The translations under genes were made by a program, and so were the position numbers. The notes beneath the pieces were generated by a model. It searched no databases. It had not been told where the DNA came from and worked only from the letters and a program-made list of their open reading frames with translations. This document shows, one piece after another, positions 34,660-43,204 of a stretch of DNA of 43,204 bases (positions are counted from its first letter, which is position 1; each line of letters begins with the position of its first letter). The stretch is from Pelagibacteraceae bacterium AG-390-D18 (GTDB lineage Bacteria; Pseudomonadota; Alphaproteobacteria; Pelagibacterales; Pelagibacteraceae). The stretch is from positions 1 to 43,204 of the forward strand of contig QCGY01000011.1 of the NCBI GenBank assembly GCA_003279715.1, in the 5' to 3' direction.

Positions 34660-35967
34660 ATGTCTAGTGAAAAAAATTACTTAAACGATAGTTATAAAAG
34701 TTTTTTTGAGGACAATTTGTCTAAAAAAGACCCTGAACTTTATAAAGCAATTCAAGATGAGCTTTTAAGACAACAACAGCATATAGAGTTAATAGCTTCT
34801 GAAAATATTGTTTCACAAGCCGTTTTAGAGGCTCAAGGTTCAGTTTTAACTAATAAATATGCAGAAGGGTATCCTGGTAAAAGATACTATAATGGATGTG
34901 AACATGTTGATGTTGCTGAAAATTTAGCGATTGAAAGATTAAAAGAATTATTTAATTGTAAGTTCGCTAATGCTCAACCACATTCAGGTGCACAGGCTAA
35001 TGGTGCTGTATTTTTAGCATTATTAAATCCGGGCGATACCTTTATGGGCATGAGTTTAAATTCAGGTGGTCATATTACACATGGATTAAAGATATCTATG
35101 TCAGGTAAATGGTTTAATCCAATAGGTTACGATGTTGACAAAGAGTCAGAACTTATTGATTACGATAATGTTGAAAAACTTGCTCTAGAACATAAACCAA
35201 AACTAATAATTTGCGGTGGTAGCGCTTATTCAAGAGTAATTGATTTTAAAAGATTTAGAGAAATAGCAGATAAAGTTGGTGCATACTTGATGGTTGATAT
35301 GGCTCATTTTTCTGGTTTAGTAGCTGGTAAAGGCTACCCTAATCCTTGTGATTATGCTCACGTAGTCACTTCTACAACCCATAAAGTTTTTAGAAGTGCA
35401 AGAGGTGGAATTATTTTAACAAATCATGAGGATTTATCTAAAAAATTTAACACAGCAGTTTTTCCAGGTTATCAAGGTGGGCCATTAATGCATGTGATTG
35501 CAGCTAAAGCTGCTGGATTTTTAGAAGCACTTCAGCCTGAGTTCAAAGAATATATTAAATCTGTTTTAGCTAATGCAAAAATTCTAGCTGAGACTTTAAA
35601 GAATAATGGTTTTAAGATTTACTCAGATGGTACTGATACTCACTTAATGTTAGTAGATCTAAGACCTTACAAAGTTAAAGGTAATTTGGCTGCAGAAAGC
35701 TTGTCTAGAGCAAATATAACATGTAATAAAAATGGTATTCCTTTTGATACTGAAAAACCAATGATAACTTCTGGTATTAGACTTGGAACTCAAGCCATAA
35801 CAACAAGAGGATTTGGTCTAAACGAATGTCAAAAAGTAGGTGAACTTATAACTAAAGTTATAAAAGGTCTTTCAGAAAATCCAGATGATAATAGTAAAAT
35901 TGAAAGTGAAGTTAGAAATGAAGTTATTTCTTTAACTTCCTCATTTCCTATATATAAGAACTTGTAA
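34660..35967 (+). CDS. glyA: Serine hydroxymethyltransferase
   Basis: PLP enzyme that interconverts serine + THF with glycine + 5,10-methylene-THF, the main source of one-carbon units. The N-terminal [11 protein letters not shown] and [21 protein letters not shown] are diagnostic. Asp213 and His216 ([12 protein letters not shown]) contact the cofactor, and Lys242 in [13 protein letters not shown] forms the Schiff base. That loop differs from the usual HKTLRGPRGG at several positions but keeps the lysine and the final Arg-Gly-Gly. Length 435 is normal. Two bases after rpiB and four before nrdR. Confidence 0.97.
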   Translation: MSSEKNYLNDSYKSFFEDNLSKKDPELYKAIQDELLRQQQHIELIASENIVSQAVLEAQGSVLTNKYAEGYPGKRYYNGCEHVDVAENLAIERLKELFNCKFANAQPHSGAQANGAVFLALLNPGDTFMGMSLNSGGHITHGLKISMSGKWFNPIGYDVDKESELIDYDNVEKLALEHKPKLIICGGSAYSRVIDFKRFREIADKVGAYLMVDMAHFSGLVAGKGYPNPCDYAHVVTSTTHKVFRSARGGIILTNHEDLSKKFNTAVFPGYQGGPLMHVIAAKAAGFLEALQPEFKEYIKSVLANAKILAETLKNNGFKIYSDGTDTHLMLVDLRPYKVKGNLAAESLSRANITCNKNGIPFDTEKPMITSGIRLGTQAITTRGFGLNECQKVGELITKVIKGLSENPDDNSKIESEVRNEVISLTSSFPIYKNL

Positions 35968-35971
35968 GAAA

Positions 35972-36430
35972 ATGATTTGTCCTTGTGAAAAAAAAGGTGA
36001 GACCTCGGTAGTGGACTCTAGACCTACAGAAGATGGTACTGCAATTAGAAGAAGACGATTGTGTGTTTGTGGTGAAAGATTTACTACTTTTGAAAGAATC
36101 CAAATAAGAGAATTAATGGTTATCAAAAAAAATGGCCGAAAATCATCCTTCGATAGGGATAAATTAGCTAAATCAATTTATATTGCGTTAAAGAAAAGAC
36201 CTATTGATACAGAGACTGGAGAAAAATTTATTAGTAAAATCTCAAGAGCACTGGAAGAATTAGGACAAAATGAAATTTCAACAAATACAATTGGAACAAT
36301 GGTAATGGAAGGATTAAAAGAATTAGATCCAGTAGCGTATGTTAGATTTGCATCTGTCTACAGAAATTTCAGAGAAGAAAAAGATTTTGTGCAATTCGTG
36401 GACAAACTTGATGTCTACAAAAAAAGATAA
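35972..36430 (+). CDS. nrdR: Transcriptional repressor NrdR
   Basis: ATP/dATP-sensing repressor of ribonucleotide reductase genes, 152 residues. It has an N-terminal zinc ribbon followed by an ATP-cone from about residue 48 ([20 protein letters not shown]). The framing elements [17 protein letters not shown] and [11 protein letters not shown] are fully conserved. The cysteine pairs are odd: residues 3-5 read CPC and the second pair reads LCVCG, so both knuckles are CxC where the family has CxxC. The ribD start lies inside its 3' end. The glyA-nrdR-rib order is common in alphaproteobacteria. Confidence 0.95.
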   Translation: MICPCEKKGETSVVDSRPTEDGTAIRRRRLCVCGERFTTFERIQIRELMVIKKNGRKSSFDRDKLAKSIYIALKKRPIDTETGEKFISKISRALEELGQNEISTNTIGTMVMEGLKELDPVAYVRFASVYRNFREEKDFVQFVDKLDVYKKR

Positions 36431-37517
36431 ATTTTCATTAAAAGATAAATTTTATATGGAGATAGCCCTAAAGCTGGCTAACTCGCGTCAAGGACTTACA
36501 GGATCAAATCCGTCTGTAGGGTGTGTAATAGTTAAAAATGATAAAATAATTTCCATTGGACAAACATCATTTAACGGAAGACCACATGCAGAATATAATG
36601 CAATAAAAAATTGCATAGATGATTTAGATGGTTCAAAGATGTATGTTACTTTGGAGCCATGCTGTCATCATGGTTTGACACCACCATGCACAGATATAAT
36701 AATTAAATCTAAAATTTCTGAGGTAATTTATTCTGTTGTGGATATAGATAAAAGAGTAAAAAATAAAAGTTTAAAAATTTTAAAATCAAATAACATTAAA
36801 GTTAAGAAAGGTCTTCTTGAAGATAAAATTAATAATTTTTATACAAATTATTTTTTTAATAGGAAACATAAATTACCCTATGTAACTGGTAAAATTGCTG
36901 TTTCAAAAAATAATCTTATTTATAGTAAATTAAATAAAAAAATTACTAATGTTCTTTCTGATAAATTCACACATTTGTTAAGATACAAAAATGATGCATT
37001 AATGGTTTCATATAAAACTTTAAATAAAGATAATTCAAAATTAAACTGTAGAATTAGAGGTTTTAATAATAACTCACCTAAGAGAATTATTTTAGATAAT
37101 AAACTTCAAACTAAAATTAATAGTTACGTAATGAAAACTGCAAATAAAGAAAATACTATAATTTTTTATAACCAAGCTAATAAATCTAAGATTTTAGATT
37201 TTAAAAAAAAAAAGATTCAATTAATAAAATCCAAGGTAAATAAACAAGGTAAGTTTGATGTAAAAACTATATTAAAAAAGTTATATAAGTATAATTGCAG
37301 AAATTTATTAATTGAAGGAGGGGATTGTTTAACTAGTCATCTTTTAAAAAATAGAATTTTTAATAAATTTTATTTATATAAAAGCCCTAAAAATCTTTCC
37401 AAAAAAAATGATTATTTGAAATTTAAAAGTTTAGATGTATTAAAGAAAAATTATAAAAATAAGTTTAATTTAAATCTATTTTTGGGCAAAGATAAAATAA
37501 CATTGTATAAAAACTAA
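36411..37517 (+). CDS. ribD: Bifunctional pyrimidine deaminase/reductase RibD
   Basis: Catalyses two steps of riboflavin synthesis: deamination of the pyrimidine product of GTP cyclohydrolase II, then reduction of its ribose. The N-terminal deaminase has the zinc site HAE (His59, Glu61) and [11 protein letters not shown] (Cys84, Cys93). The C-terminal reductase domain is divergent: the usual A-S-L-D-G is AVSKNN here, but the DAL(M)VSYKTL region and LLIEGGDCL remain. I take the ATG at 36411; the frame is open back to 36339, but that part lies inside nrdR and has no family match. About 368 residues. Overlaps nrdR by 20 bases. Confidence 0.92.
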   Translation: MSTKKDKFSLKDKFYMEIALKLANSRQGLTGSNPSVGCVIVKNDKIISIGQTSFNGRPHAEYNAIKNCIDDLDGSKMYVTLEPCCHHGLTPPCTDIIIKSKISEVIYSVVDIDKRVKNKSLKILKSNNIKVKKGLLEDKINNFYTNYFFNRKHKLPYVTGKIAVSKNNLIYSKLNKKITNVLSDKFTHLLRYKNDALMVSYKTLNKDNSKLNCRIRGFNNNSPKRIILDNKLQTKINSYVMKTANKENTIIFYNQANKSKILDFKKKKIQLIKSKVNKQGKFDVKTILKKLYKYNCRNLLIEGGDCLTSHLLKNRIFNKFYLYKSPKNLSKKNDYLKFKSLDVLKKNYKNKFNLNLFLGKDKITLYKN

Positions 37518-37518
37518 T

Positions 37519-38112
37519 ATGTTTAATGGTATTATATATAATCAGGGCACTGTTACAAAGATTATCAAAAGACCAAAAGGGCTTAATATATTTATAAAGA
37601 GCAATCTTAAAGTATCTAAGAAAGATATGGGCTTGTCAGTAGCTTGTGATGGCGTATGTCTCACTTTAATTTCATTTAAATCAAAAATAATGGAATTTTA
37701 TCTTTCTAAAGAAACTTTAGTTAGATCAAAATTCCAGTATTTAAAAACTAAAGATATAATAAATCTTGAGTTACCTTTAAAGTATGGAACTAAAATTTCT
37801 GGTCATATATGCCAAGGACACGTTGATACCATTGCTAAGGTAATTAACATAAAGAAGGTTGATAAATCTTATCTATTTGAATTTCAAGTTCCAATCAAAG
37901 AGCGAAAAAATTTAATCGAAAAAGCCTCCATATGTGTAAATGGTATTTCTCTTACAATTTCAAAAGTTTTAAAAAAAGGATTTCAAATATGGGTTATACC
38001 TCACACTTATAATGAAACAAATCTATCAACTATTAAAAAAAATAATCTTGTTAATATAGAGATAGATATCTTATCGAAATACGTTAGAAATTATTTTAAT
38101 GCCAAAAAATAA
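37519..38112 (+). CDS. ribE: Riboflavin synthase alpha chain
   Basis: Dismutates two 6,7-dimethyl-8-ribityllumazine molecules into riboflavin. Two lumazine-binding repeats are visible: the first begins MFNGIIYNQGTV with SVACDGVCLTLI, the second follows GHICQGHVD with SICVNGISLTIS. Length 197 is typical. It starts one base after ribD and overlaps ribB by 14 bases. The product is FMN/FAD precursor; covalent flavin is needed by the sarcosine oxidase encoded in this same window. Confidence 0.95.
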   Translation: MFNGIIYNQGTVTKIIKRPKGLNIFIKSNLKVSKKDMGLSVACDGVCLTLISFKSKIMEFYLSKETLVRSKFQYLKTKDIINLELPLKYGTKISGHICQGHVDTIAKVINIKKVDKSYLFEFQVPIKERKNLIEKASICVNGISLTISKVLKKGFQIWVIPHTYNETNLSTIKKNNLVNIEIDILSKYVRNYFNAKK

Positions 38113-39199
38113 TTTTTCATCAATCGAAAGTATCATCGGTATAGCCAAAAAGGGCGGAATGTTTATTCTTGTTGATGATGAAAAAAGAGAAAATGAAGGA
38201 GATCTAATTATCTCAACATCGAATTCCAATGCCAAAAATATAAATTTTATGGCAAAGTATGGCCGTGGTTTGATTTGTTTGGCCTTAGATTCTGTTCAGG
38301 CAAAACGATTAAATTTGACATTGATGTCAGCAAACAATCAATCGCGAAATAAAACTGCTTTTACAGTTTCCATTGAAGCCAAAACGGGGATCACTACTGG
38401 AATATCAGCTAAAGACAGAGCAAAAACTATCAGCATTGCATCAAAAAAAAATGTTAAAAAAAACGATATTGTTTCACCTGGTCACGTATTCCCAATAATT
38501 GCAAAAGACGGAGGTGTTTTGGTTAGAGCTGGCCATACTGAAGCGTCAGTAGATATATCTAAATTGGCTAAAAAAAATAATTCAGCTGTAATTTGTGAAA
38601 TAATGAATGAAGATGGTACAATGGCTAAAGGTCAAGATTTATTTAATTTTGCAAAAAAACATAAACTTAAAATTGGTAAGATTGAAGACTTAATTGCCTA
38701 TCGATTAAAAAAAGAAAAATTAATTAAATTAAAAAAACAAAGCTTCATTGAGGTTAAAAAACAAAAATACAAAATTAGAATTTATGAAAATCTTCTAGAT
38801 GGATCTGAACATTTTGCTTTGATCAAAGGAGTTATTAAGAAAGGTATCACACCTAGAGTTAGAGTAATCTCATCAAATGTTGTGCAAAATTATTTAATTA
38901 ATCAGCAATTGCCAAATTCTTTCAATAAAACTCTTAATTATTTTAAAAGATTTAATAATTGTGTTTTAGTTTTTATAAAAGATTCAAATCTTAAATCAGT
39001 TACTCAAACCCTTAAAGACTATAAAAATAAAGAATTTTATAAAAAAGGAAAAGATAAACTAATTAGAAATTATGGTATTGGTGCTCAAATAATAAAGGAT
39101 TTAAAAATTAAAAAAATGACTTTAATCACAAAATCTCCTAAAAAAGTTATAGGTTTAGATGGTTATGGTATAAGAATTACCAAACAAGAAATTATTTAA
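38099..39199 (+). CDS. ribB: 3,4-dihydroxy-2-butanone-4-phosphate synthase with degenerate RibA domain (RibBX type)
   Basis: The N-terminal part (about 1-205) is a complete DHBP synthase, which makes the four-carbon unit of riboflavin from ribulose-5-phosphate; VDDEKRENEGDLI, SPGHVFPI and RAGHTEASVD are conserved. The C-terminal part (about 215-366) aligns with GTP cyclohydrolase II by GSEHFALIKG and NYGIGAQIIKDLKIKKM, but the zinc cysteines and the EGRGIGL motif are gone, so that domain should not hydrolyse GTP. Hybrid proteins of this kind, called RibBX, are described in Proteobacteria. A functional ribA is then needed elsewhere. Start ATG at 38099 overlaps ribE by 14 bases. Confidence 0.92.
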   Translation: MPKNNFSSIESIIGIAKKGGMFILVDDEKRENEGDLIISTSNSNAKNINFMAKYGRGLICLALDSVQAKRLNLTLMSANNQSRNKTAFTVSIEAKTGITTGISAKDRAKTISIASKKNVKKNDIVSPGHVFPIIAKDGGVLVRAGHTEASVDISKLAKKNNSAVICEIMNEDGTMAKGQDLFNFAKKHKLKIGKIEDLIAYRLKKEKLIKLKKQSFIEVKKQKYKIRIYENLLDGSEHFALIKGVIKKGITPRVRVISSNVVQNYLINQQLPNSFNKTLNYFKRFNNCVLVFIKDSNLKSVTQTLKDYKNKEFYKKGKDKLIRNYGIGAQIIKDLKIKKMTLITKSPKKVIGLDGYGIRITKQEII

Positions 39200-39588
39200 T
39201 GAAAAAAAAATACTTAATAGTTGTTGCTGATTATTATAAAGACATAGCTAAAGGTCTTCTTGATAGTGCCACAAAATTAATCCCAAAATCTAACATGATT
39301 AAAATTGTTAGAGTTCCAGGAGTTTTTGAAATACCTGTAACAATATCTAAAAATATCAAAAAATATGATGCTTTTTTAGCACTAGGATGTGTTATTAAAG
39401 GTCAAACACCTCATTTTGACTTTATCTCTCAAGCATCAACTAATGCGATAATGGATTTGTCTGTTCTTTATAAAAAACCCATCGGTAATGGGATTATTAC
39501 TTGCCTAAATATGAAGCAGGCTAAAGCTCGGAAAAAAAAAGGTGCAGAAGCTGCTGATGCTGTAAACTCAGTTTTATCACAAAAATGA
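39199..39588 (+). CDS. ribH: 6,7-dimethyl-8-ribityllumazine synthase
   Basis: Condenses the pyrimidine and four-carbon precursors to the lumazine that RibE converts to riboflavin. Family motifs: VVADYYKDIAKGL at the start, VPGVFEIPVT near residue 38, and LGCVIKGQTPHFDFIS near 62-77, with the catalytic histidine in TPHFDF. GNGIITC near 95 is also conserved. At 129 residues it is slightly short of the usual 140-160. It is coupled by overlapping start/stop codons to ribB and nusB. Confidence 0.95.
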   Translation: MKKKYLIVVADYYKDIAKGLLDSATKLIPKSNMIKIVRVPGVFEIPVTISKNIKKYDAFLALGCVIKGQTPHFDFISQASTNAIMDLSVLYKKPIGNGIITCLNMKQAKARKKKGAEAADAVNSVLSQK

Positions 39589-39989
39589 AAACTCATTTTA
39601 ATCCAAAGAATAATCCAAGAATAATTATAATTCAAAAATTATATGGGAAATTTTATAATGAAGATAATGATATAGAATTTCCAAAACATAGATTTAAAAA
39701 ATTTATTAAAGACATTGTTTTTGGAACCATAGAACGTAATGATCTAATTCTTGATGAATTAAATAATAAGCTTGGTGATGAATTTGTTTTAGATAATCTT
39801 GATAAAGTTTTTCAAACCATATTAAAGGCTGCTACTTACGAATTTTTATATAAACCAAATATATCTATTAATATTATAATCAAAGAATATCTTAATTCAT
39901 CTAATTTTTTCTTGGAAGATTCCCAAACTAAATATTTAAACGCTTTACTAGATAATGTTGGAAAAAAATTAAGAACATCAAATGCATGA
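39585..39989 (+). CDS. nusB: Transcription antitermination factor NusB
   Basis: Helical RNA-binding protein that joins NusE and boxA RNA in rRNA antitermination. The 134-residue sequence follows the NusB pattern weakly at the N-terminus (PRIIIIQKLYGKFYN) and better at the C-terminus (QTILKAATYEFLYKPNISINIIIKEYL, seen in pieces; then LLDNVGKKLR). Its position between ribH and thiL is the classic alphaproteobacterial and enterobacterial order, which raises confidence. It overlaps ribH by four bases and thiL by eight. Confidence 0.88.
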   Translation: MKTHFNPKNNPRIIIIQKLYGKFYNEDNDIEFPKHRFKKFIKDIVFGTIERNDLILDELNNKLGDEFVLDNLDKVFQTILKAATYEFLYKPNISINIIIKEYLNSSNFFLEDSQTKYLNALLDNVGKKLRTSNA

Positions 39990-40941
39990 ATTTGACTTAA
40001 TTAGAAAATATTTTTCAAAATTATCAAAAATTAATAATTATGCGTTGGAATTAAATGATGATGTTTTTTTTGATAAAAAAAATTCCTTAGTAATTTCAAT
40101 AGATACTTATAACCAAGGGACTCATTTTTTAGATTTCAAAAAACCTGAATTAGTTATTAAAAAAATTATACGATCTTCTATATCTGACTTGATTTGTAAA
40201 GGAGTGTTACCAAAATATTATTTCATTTCAGGTAGTGGTAGTAAAAAAACATTTACACGTAAAAATTTATCTAAAATTTCCACCTCACTAAAACAAGAGC
40301 AAAATAAATATAAAATTTTTTTATGTGGTGGTGATACAACTTTTTCTAAAAAACTAAGCTTTTCAATTACATCAGTTGGTTTTTCACAAAGTATTATTTA
40401 TCGAAATAAAGTAAAATTTAATGATGATGTATATGTAACAGGTAATCTTGGTGACAGTTTCGTTGGCTTAAAAATTTTACAAAATAAAATTAAAACTACT
40501 AAAAAACTTAAAAACTATTTTGTAAAAAAATATTTTGAACCAGAGATACAAATTAAATTAACAACAGAATTATTAAAATTTGCAAATTCATCGATTGATA
40601 TATCAGATGGCTTAATTGATGATCTTGAAAAAATGATTAATAGGCAAAAGTTATCATATAAAATTTTTGAAAAGAAAATTCCTATATCTAAAAACTTGCA
40701 CAATTACTTGAAAAAAAATAATCTTAAAAAATCAAATTTTATATCTAATGGAGATGACTATCAGATATTATTTACTGCCGGTGTTGATAAATCTAGAATC
40801 ATTGAGAACACATCAAAGAGACTAGGTATCAAAATATCTAAAATCGGTAAAATTAGTCGAAATAGTGAAAAATCATCTATTATTAATCAAAAAGGTGAGC
40901 ATTTATTGGTTAAAAACACAGGTTATAAACATCAATTCTAA
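39982..40941 (+). CDS. thiL: Thiamine-monophosphate kinase
   Basis: Phosphorylates thiamine monophosphate to thiamine diphosphate. It is a PurM/ThiL-fold protein of 319 residues. Visible motifs: LNDDVFF near residue 24 in place of the usual GDDAA, SISDLICKGVLPKYYF near 60, LCGGDTTFS near 114, VYVTGNLGDSFVG near 150, and SIDISDGLIDDLEKM near 210. The N-terminal metal motif is divergent but keeps two aspartates. It follows nusB with an eight-base overlap, the order also seen in E. coli (ribE/nusB/thiL). Confidence 0.92.
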   Translation: MHEFDLIRKYFSKLSKINNYALELNDDVFFDKKNSLVISIDTYNQGTHFLDFKKPELVIKKIIRSSISDLICKGVLPKYYFISGSGSKKTFTRKNLSKISTSLKQEQNKYKIFLCGGDTTFSKKLSFSITSVGFSQSIIYRNKVKFNDDVYVTGNLGDSFVGLKILQNKIKTTKKLKNYFVKKYFEPEIQIKLTTELLKFANSSIDISDGLIDDLEKMINRQKLSYKIFEKKIPISKNLHNYLKKNNLKKSNFISNGDDYQILFTAGVDKSRIIENTSKRLGIKISKIGKISRNSEKSSIINQKGEHLLVKNTGYKHQF

Positions 40942-41019
40942 AAGTTAATTATTGTCTTTTTTAGCTTTTTTTGTATTGTCCGGGCTTAAAATTTAACAAC
41001 CAACAATCTTAAGGTTTAT

Positions 41020-43125
41020 ATGAGCAATACAATAGAAACTATTTTATTATACACAATCGGTGCGGGTTTATTATCCATAGTTTACGGATTTTTTACTGGT
41101 AAAAATATTTTAAGTCAAAGTGCAGGTAATGCAAAAATGCAAGATATAGCGTCTGCAATTCAAATTGGTGCAAAAGCTTATCTAGCTAGACAATACAAAA
41201 CAATAGCGATTGTTGGCGTGGTTGTTTTAGTAATTGTAAGTGTTGCCTTTAGTCCTTTGGTTGGACTAGGTTATTTAGTTGGTGCAGCATTATCTGGTAT
41301 TGCTGGTTATGTTGGCATGTTGGTTTCAGTTGAAGCTAATGTTAGAACAGCGGAAGCTTCTAGAAAAGGTCTTGCACAAGGTTTATCTGTTGCATTTAAA
41401 TCAGGTGCTGTAACTGGTATGTTGGTTGCTGGTTTAGCATTATTGGCTATAGCTGTTTATTATTATTATTTATTAAAATTTAATATTGATGAAAGAGAAA
41501 TAGTTAACGCACTTGTTGCTTTAGGTTTTGGTGCTTCTCTTATTTCAATTTTTGCAAGATTAGGCGGTGGTATATTTACAAAAGGTGCAGATGTTGGTGC
41601 TGATTTAGTAGGTAAAGTTGAAGCCGGTATTCCAGAAGATGATCCTAGAAACCCAGCTGTTATTGCAGATAACGTTGGTGATAACGTTGGTGATTGTGCT
41701 GGTATGGCTGCTGACTTGTTTGAAACTTATGCCGTTACAATTGTAGCAACAATGGTTTTGTCATCGATTTTCTTTCAAGGAGATATGAGTATGATGATTT
41801 ATCCTCTTACAATTGGTGGTGCTTGTATTCTAACTTCAATATTAGGAACTTTTTTTGTTAAACTTGGTAAAGACAAAAATGTAATGAATGCTTTATATAA
41901 GGGATTTGTAGTGTCAGCAATTGCTTCAATAGTTATCTTATACCCAGTAACAGATCAAGTGATTGGTTTTGCCACTGAATATAATGTTAATGGTAAAAAT
42001 TTTAACGGAATGAGTTTGTATTACTGTGGAATAATAGGTCTTGTAATTACAGGTTTATTAATTTGGATTACAGAATATTATACAGGTACAAATTATAGAC
42101 CTGTAAAATCTGTTGCAGCCTCATCAACAACTGGTCATGGAACTAATGTAATTCAAGGTTTAGCTGTTTCTATGGAAGCAACTGCTGTACCAGCATTAAT
42201 CATTGTTGCTGGAATTTTAACTACTAATACTATTGCTGGACTTTTTGGTATAGCAATAGCAGTAACTACTATGCTTGCTCTAGCCGGCATGGTTGTTGCA
42301 CTTGATGCTTATGGTCCTGTTACAGATAATGCTGGTGGTATAGCTGAAATGTCTAATCTAGACAAAAAAGTTAGAAAAACTACTGATGCTCTAGACGCAG
42401 TAGGAAACACAACAAAAGCTGTTACTAAAGGTTATGCTATTGGATCAGCTGGTTTAGGAGCTCTTGTTTTATTTGCAGCTTACGTTGAAGATATAAAGCA
42501 TTTCTCAAATGTATCAGGTTCTAAATTAGAAGGTATAGTTGTAACTTTTGATTTATCAAATCCTTATGTTGTAGTTGGTTTATTAATCGGTGGAATGTTA
42601 CCATATCTATTTGGTTCAATGGGAATGCAAGCTGTTGGAAGAGCAGGTGGTGCTGTTGTAATTGAAGTTAGAAGACAATTTAAAAAATTCCCTGGTATTA
42701 TGAAGAGAAAACAGAAACCAGATTATGCTAAATTAGTTGATCTTTTAACTGTAGCTGCAATTAAAGAAATGATAGTGCCTTCTTTACTTCCAGTTTTATC
42801 TCCAGTTGTTCTTTACTTTATAATTCTTTCAATTGGTGGACAAGTAGCTGCATTAGCTGCTGTTGGAGCAATGTTGTTGGGTGTTATTATTACAGGACTA
42901 TTTGTTGCTGTTTCAATGACGGCTGGTGGTGGAGCTTGGGATAATGCTAAAAAATATATTGAAGATGGAAATCATGGTGGAAAAGGTTCAGAAGCTCATA
43001 AGGCTGCTGTGACAGGAGATACAGTAGGTGATCCTTATAAAGATACAGCAGGACCTGCAGTTAACCCAATGATTAAAATTACAAATATTGTAGCTTTATT
43101 ATTATTAGCAGTTATCGCTGGCTAA
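41020..43125 (+). CDS. hppA: K+-independent H+-translocating membrane pyrophosphatase
   Basis: Couples PPi hydrolysis to proton pumping across the membrane. The 701-residue protein is almost entirely hydrophobic, with about 16 predicted helices. The cytoplasmic catalytic motif [20 protein letters not shown], the [20 protein letters not shown] stretch and [16 protein letters not shown] bind Mg-PPi. GNTTKA places a lysine at residue 466, the position that distinguishes K+-independent pumps from the K+-dependent ones (Ala). Na+ pumping is therefore unlikely. It is separated from thiL by about 78 bases containing T-rich runs but no clear hairpin, and probably has its own promoter there, which I could not define. 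Confidence 0.97.
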   Translation: MSNTIETILLYTIGAGLLSIVYGFFTGKNILSQSAGNAKMQDIASAIQIGAKAYLARQYKTIAIVGVVVLVIVSVAFSPLVGLGYLVGAALSGIAGYVGMLVSVEANVRTAEASRKGLAQGLSVAFKSGAVTGMLVAGLALLAIAVYYYYLLKFNIDEREIVNALVALGFGASLISIFARLGGGIFTKGADVGADLVGKVEAGIPEDDPRNPAVIADNVGDNVGDCAGMAADLFETYAVTIVATMVLSSIFFQGDMSMMIYPLTIGGACILTSILGTFFVKLGKDKNVMNALYKGFVVSAIASIVILYPVTDQVIGFATEYNVNGKNFNGMSLYYCGIIGLVITGLLIWITEYYTGTNYRPVKSVAASSTTGHGTNVIQGLAVSMEATAVPALIIVAGILTTNTIAGLFGIAIAVTTMLALAGMVVALDAYGPVTDNAGGIAEMSNLDKKVRKTTDALDAVGNTTKAVTKGYAIGSAGLGALVLFAAYVEDIKHFSNVSGSKLEGIVVTFDLSNPYVVVGLLIGGMLPYLFGSMGMQAVGRAGGAVVIEVRRQFKKFPGIMKRKQKPDYAKLVDLLTVAAIKEMIVPSLLPVLSPVVLYFIILSIGGQVAALAAVGAMLLGVIITGLFVAVSMTAGGGAWDNAKKYIEDGNHGGKGSEAHKAAVTGDTVGDPYKDTAGPAVNPMIKITNIVALLLLAVIAG

Positions 43126-43141
43126 TTTCTTTTTGTTTATC

Positions 43142-43174
43142 GGCCCTCTTATTTAGAGGGTCATTGATTTTTTG
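43142..43174 (+). terminator. Rho-independent terminator after hppA
   Basis: A hairpin with stem CCCTCT (43144-43149) and AGAGGG (43155-43160) around the loop TATTT, extended by a G-U and a G-C pair, is followed within eight bases by a run of six T. It starts 16 bases after the hppA stop. This is the strongest GC-rich stem in the window. The remaining bases to 43204 hold no gene that I can see. Confidence 0.75.
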
Positions 43175-43204
43175 TCTCATACTCGACATAAAATTATAAA
43201 CAAA

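Noticed and set aside
40942..41019. Terminator or regulatory RNA between thiL and hppA
   Set aside because: The 78 bases have two T-runs but no stem of more than a few pairs, and no promoter pair with good spacing stood out.
1..43204. CRISPR arrays, insertion sequences, prophage, toxin-antitoxin pairs or other defence systems
   Set aside because: No repeated direct units, transposase motifs, integrase or terminal repeats were seen. The window is housekeeping genes with almost no unassigned space.

Overview
This is a very AT-rich, densely packed piece of a bacterial chromosome. It looks like the streamlined SAR11 / Pelagibacterales branch of the Alphaproteobacteria. The basis is base composition, intergenic gaps of only a few bases (the longest is about 80), many 1-50 bp gene overlaps, Lys/Asn/Ile-rich proteins, and alphaproteobacterial gene orders (ruvX-pyrB-pyrC'-plsY-topA; pdxJ-acpS-lepB-rnc-recO; glyA-nrdR-ribD-ribE-ribB-ribH-nusB-thiL). 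The assignment rests on recognition, not on a database search. No rRNA, CRISPR array, insertion sequence, phage gene or plasmid feature was seen, and almost every base is assigned to a gene.

Layout. 1-100: 3' tail of a magnesium transporter (mgtE). 103-919 (-): panC, broken by one frameshift. 954-3064 (+): galU and ugd, making UDP-glucose and then UDP-glucuronate. 3069-9462 (-): ruvX, pyrB, catalytically dead pyrC', plsY, topA (one frameshift) and ridA. 9513-16115 (+): gatCAB amidotransferase, an O-methyltransferase, trhO, a MATE exporter and a secreted nuclease. 16116-22781 (-): heterotetrameric sarcosine oxidase soxBDAG followed by an ABC-type binding protein and permease. 22848-22939 (+): tRNA-Ser(GCU). 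22940-25153 (-): a lytic transglycosylase. 25197-32525 (+): dapA, smpB, folK, spoT/rsh, pyrE, pdxJ, acpS, lepB, rnc, recO. 32526-33515 (-): hemB. 33589-40941 (+): an Asp/Asn beta-hydroxylase-like oxygenase, rpiB, glyA, nrdR, the riboflavin genes, nusB and thiL. 41020-43125 (+): H+-pumping pyrophosphatase hppA, followed by a hairpin terminator.

How the genes work together. Most are core functions: pyrimidine, riboflavin, folate, pyridoxal-phosphate, thiamine-diphosphate and heme synthesis, plus tRNA-dependent amidation and RNA processing. The sox operon, with its folate-binding subunit, and glyA both feed one-carbon units into tetrahydrofolate, which fits oxidation of methylated amines by marine SAR11 cells.

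I did not find an obviously new multi-gene system. The points most worth checking are two single-base frameshifts in homopolymers of conserved genes (panC; topA, where the break lies on an in-phase A AAA AAC heptamer), an NrdR with both zinc knuckles shortened to CxC, an Rsh enzyme missing its central regulatory region, a permease with a lipoprotein-type N-terminus, two convergent gene pairs whose stop codons meet at the centre of a palindrome, and an uncharacterised Fe(II)/2-oxoglutarate-type oxygenase.
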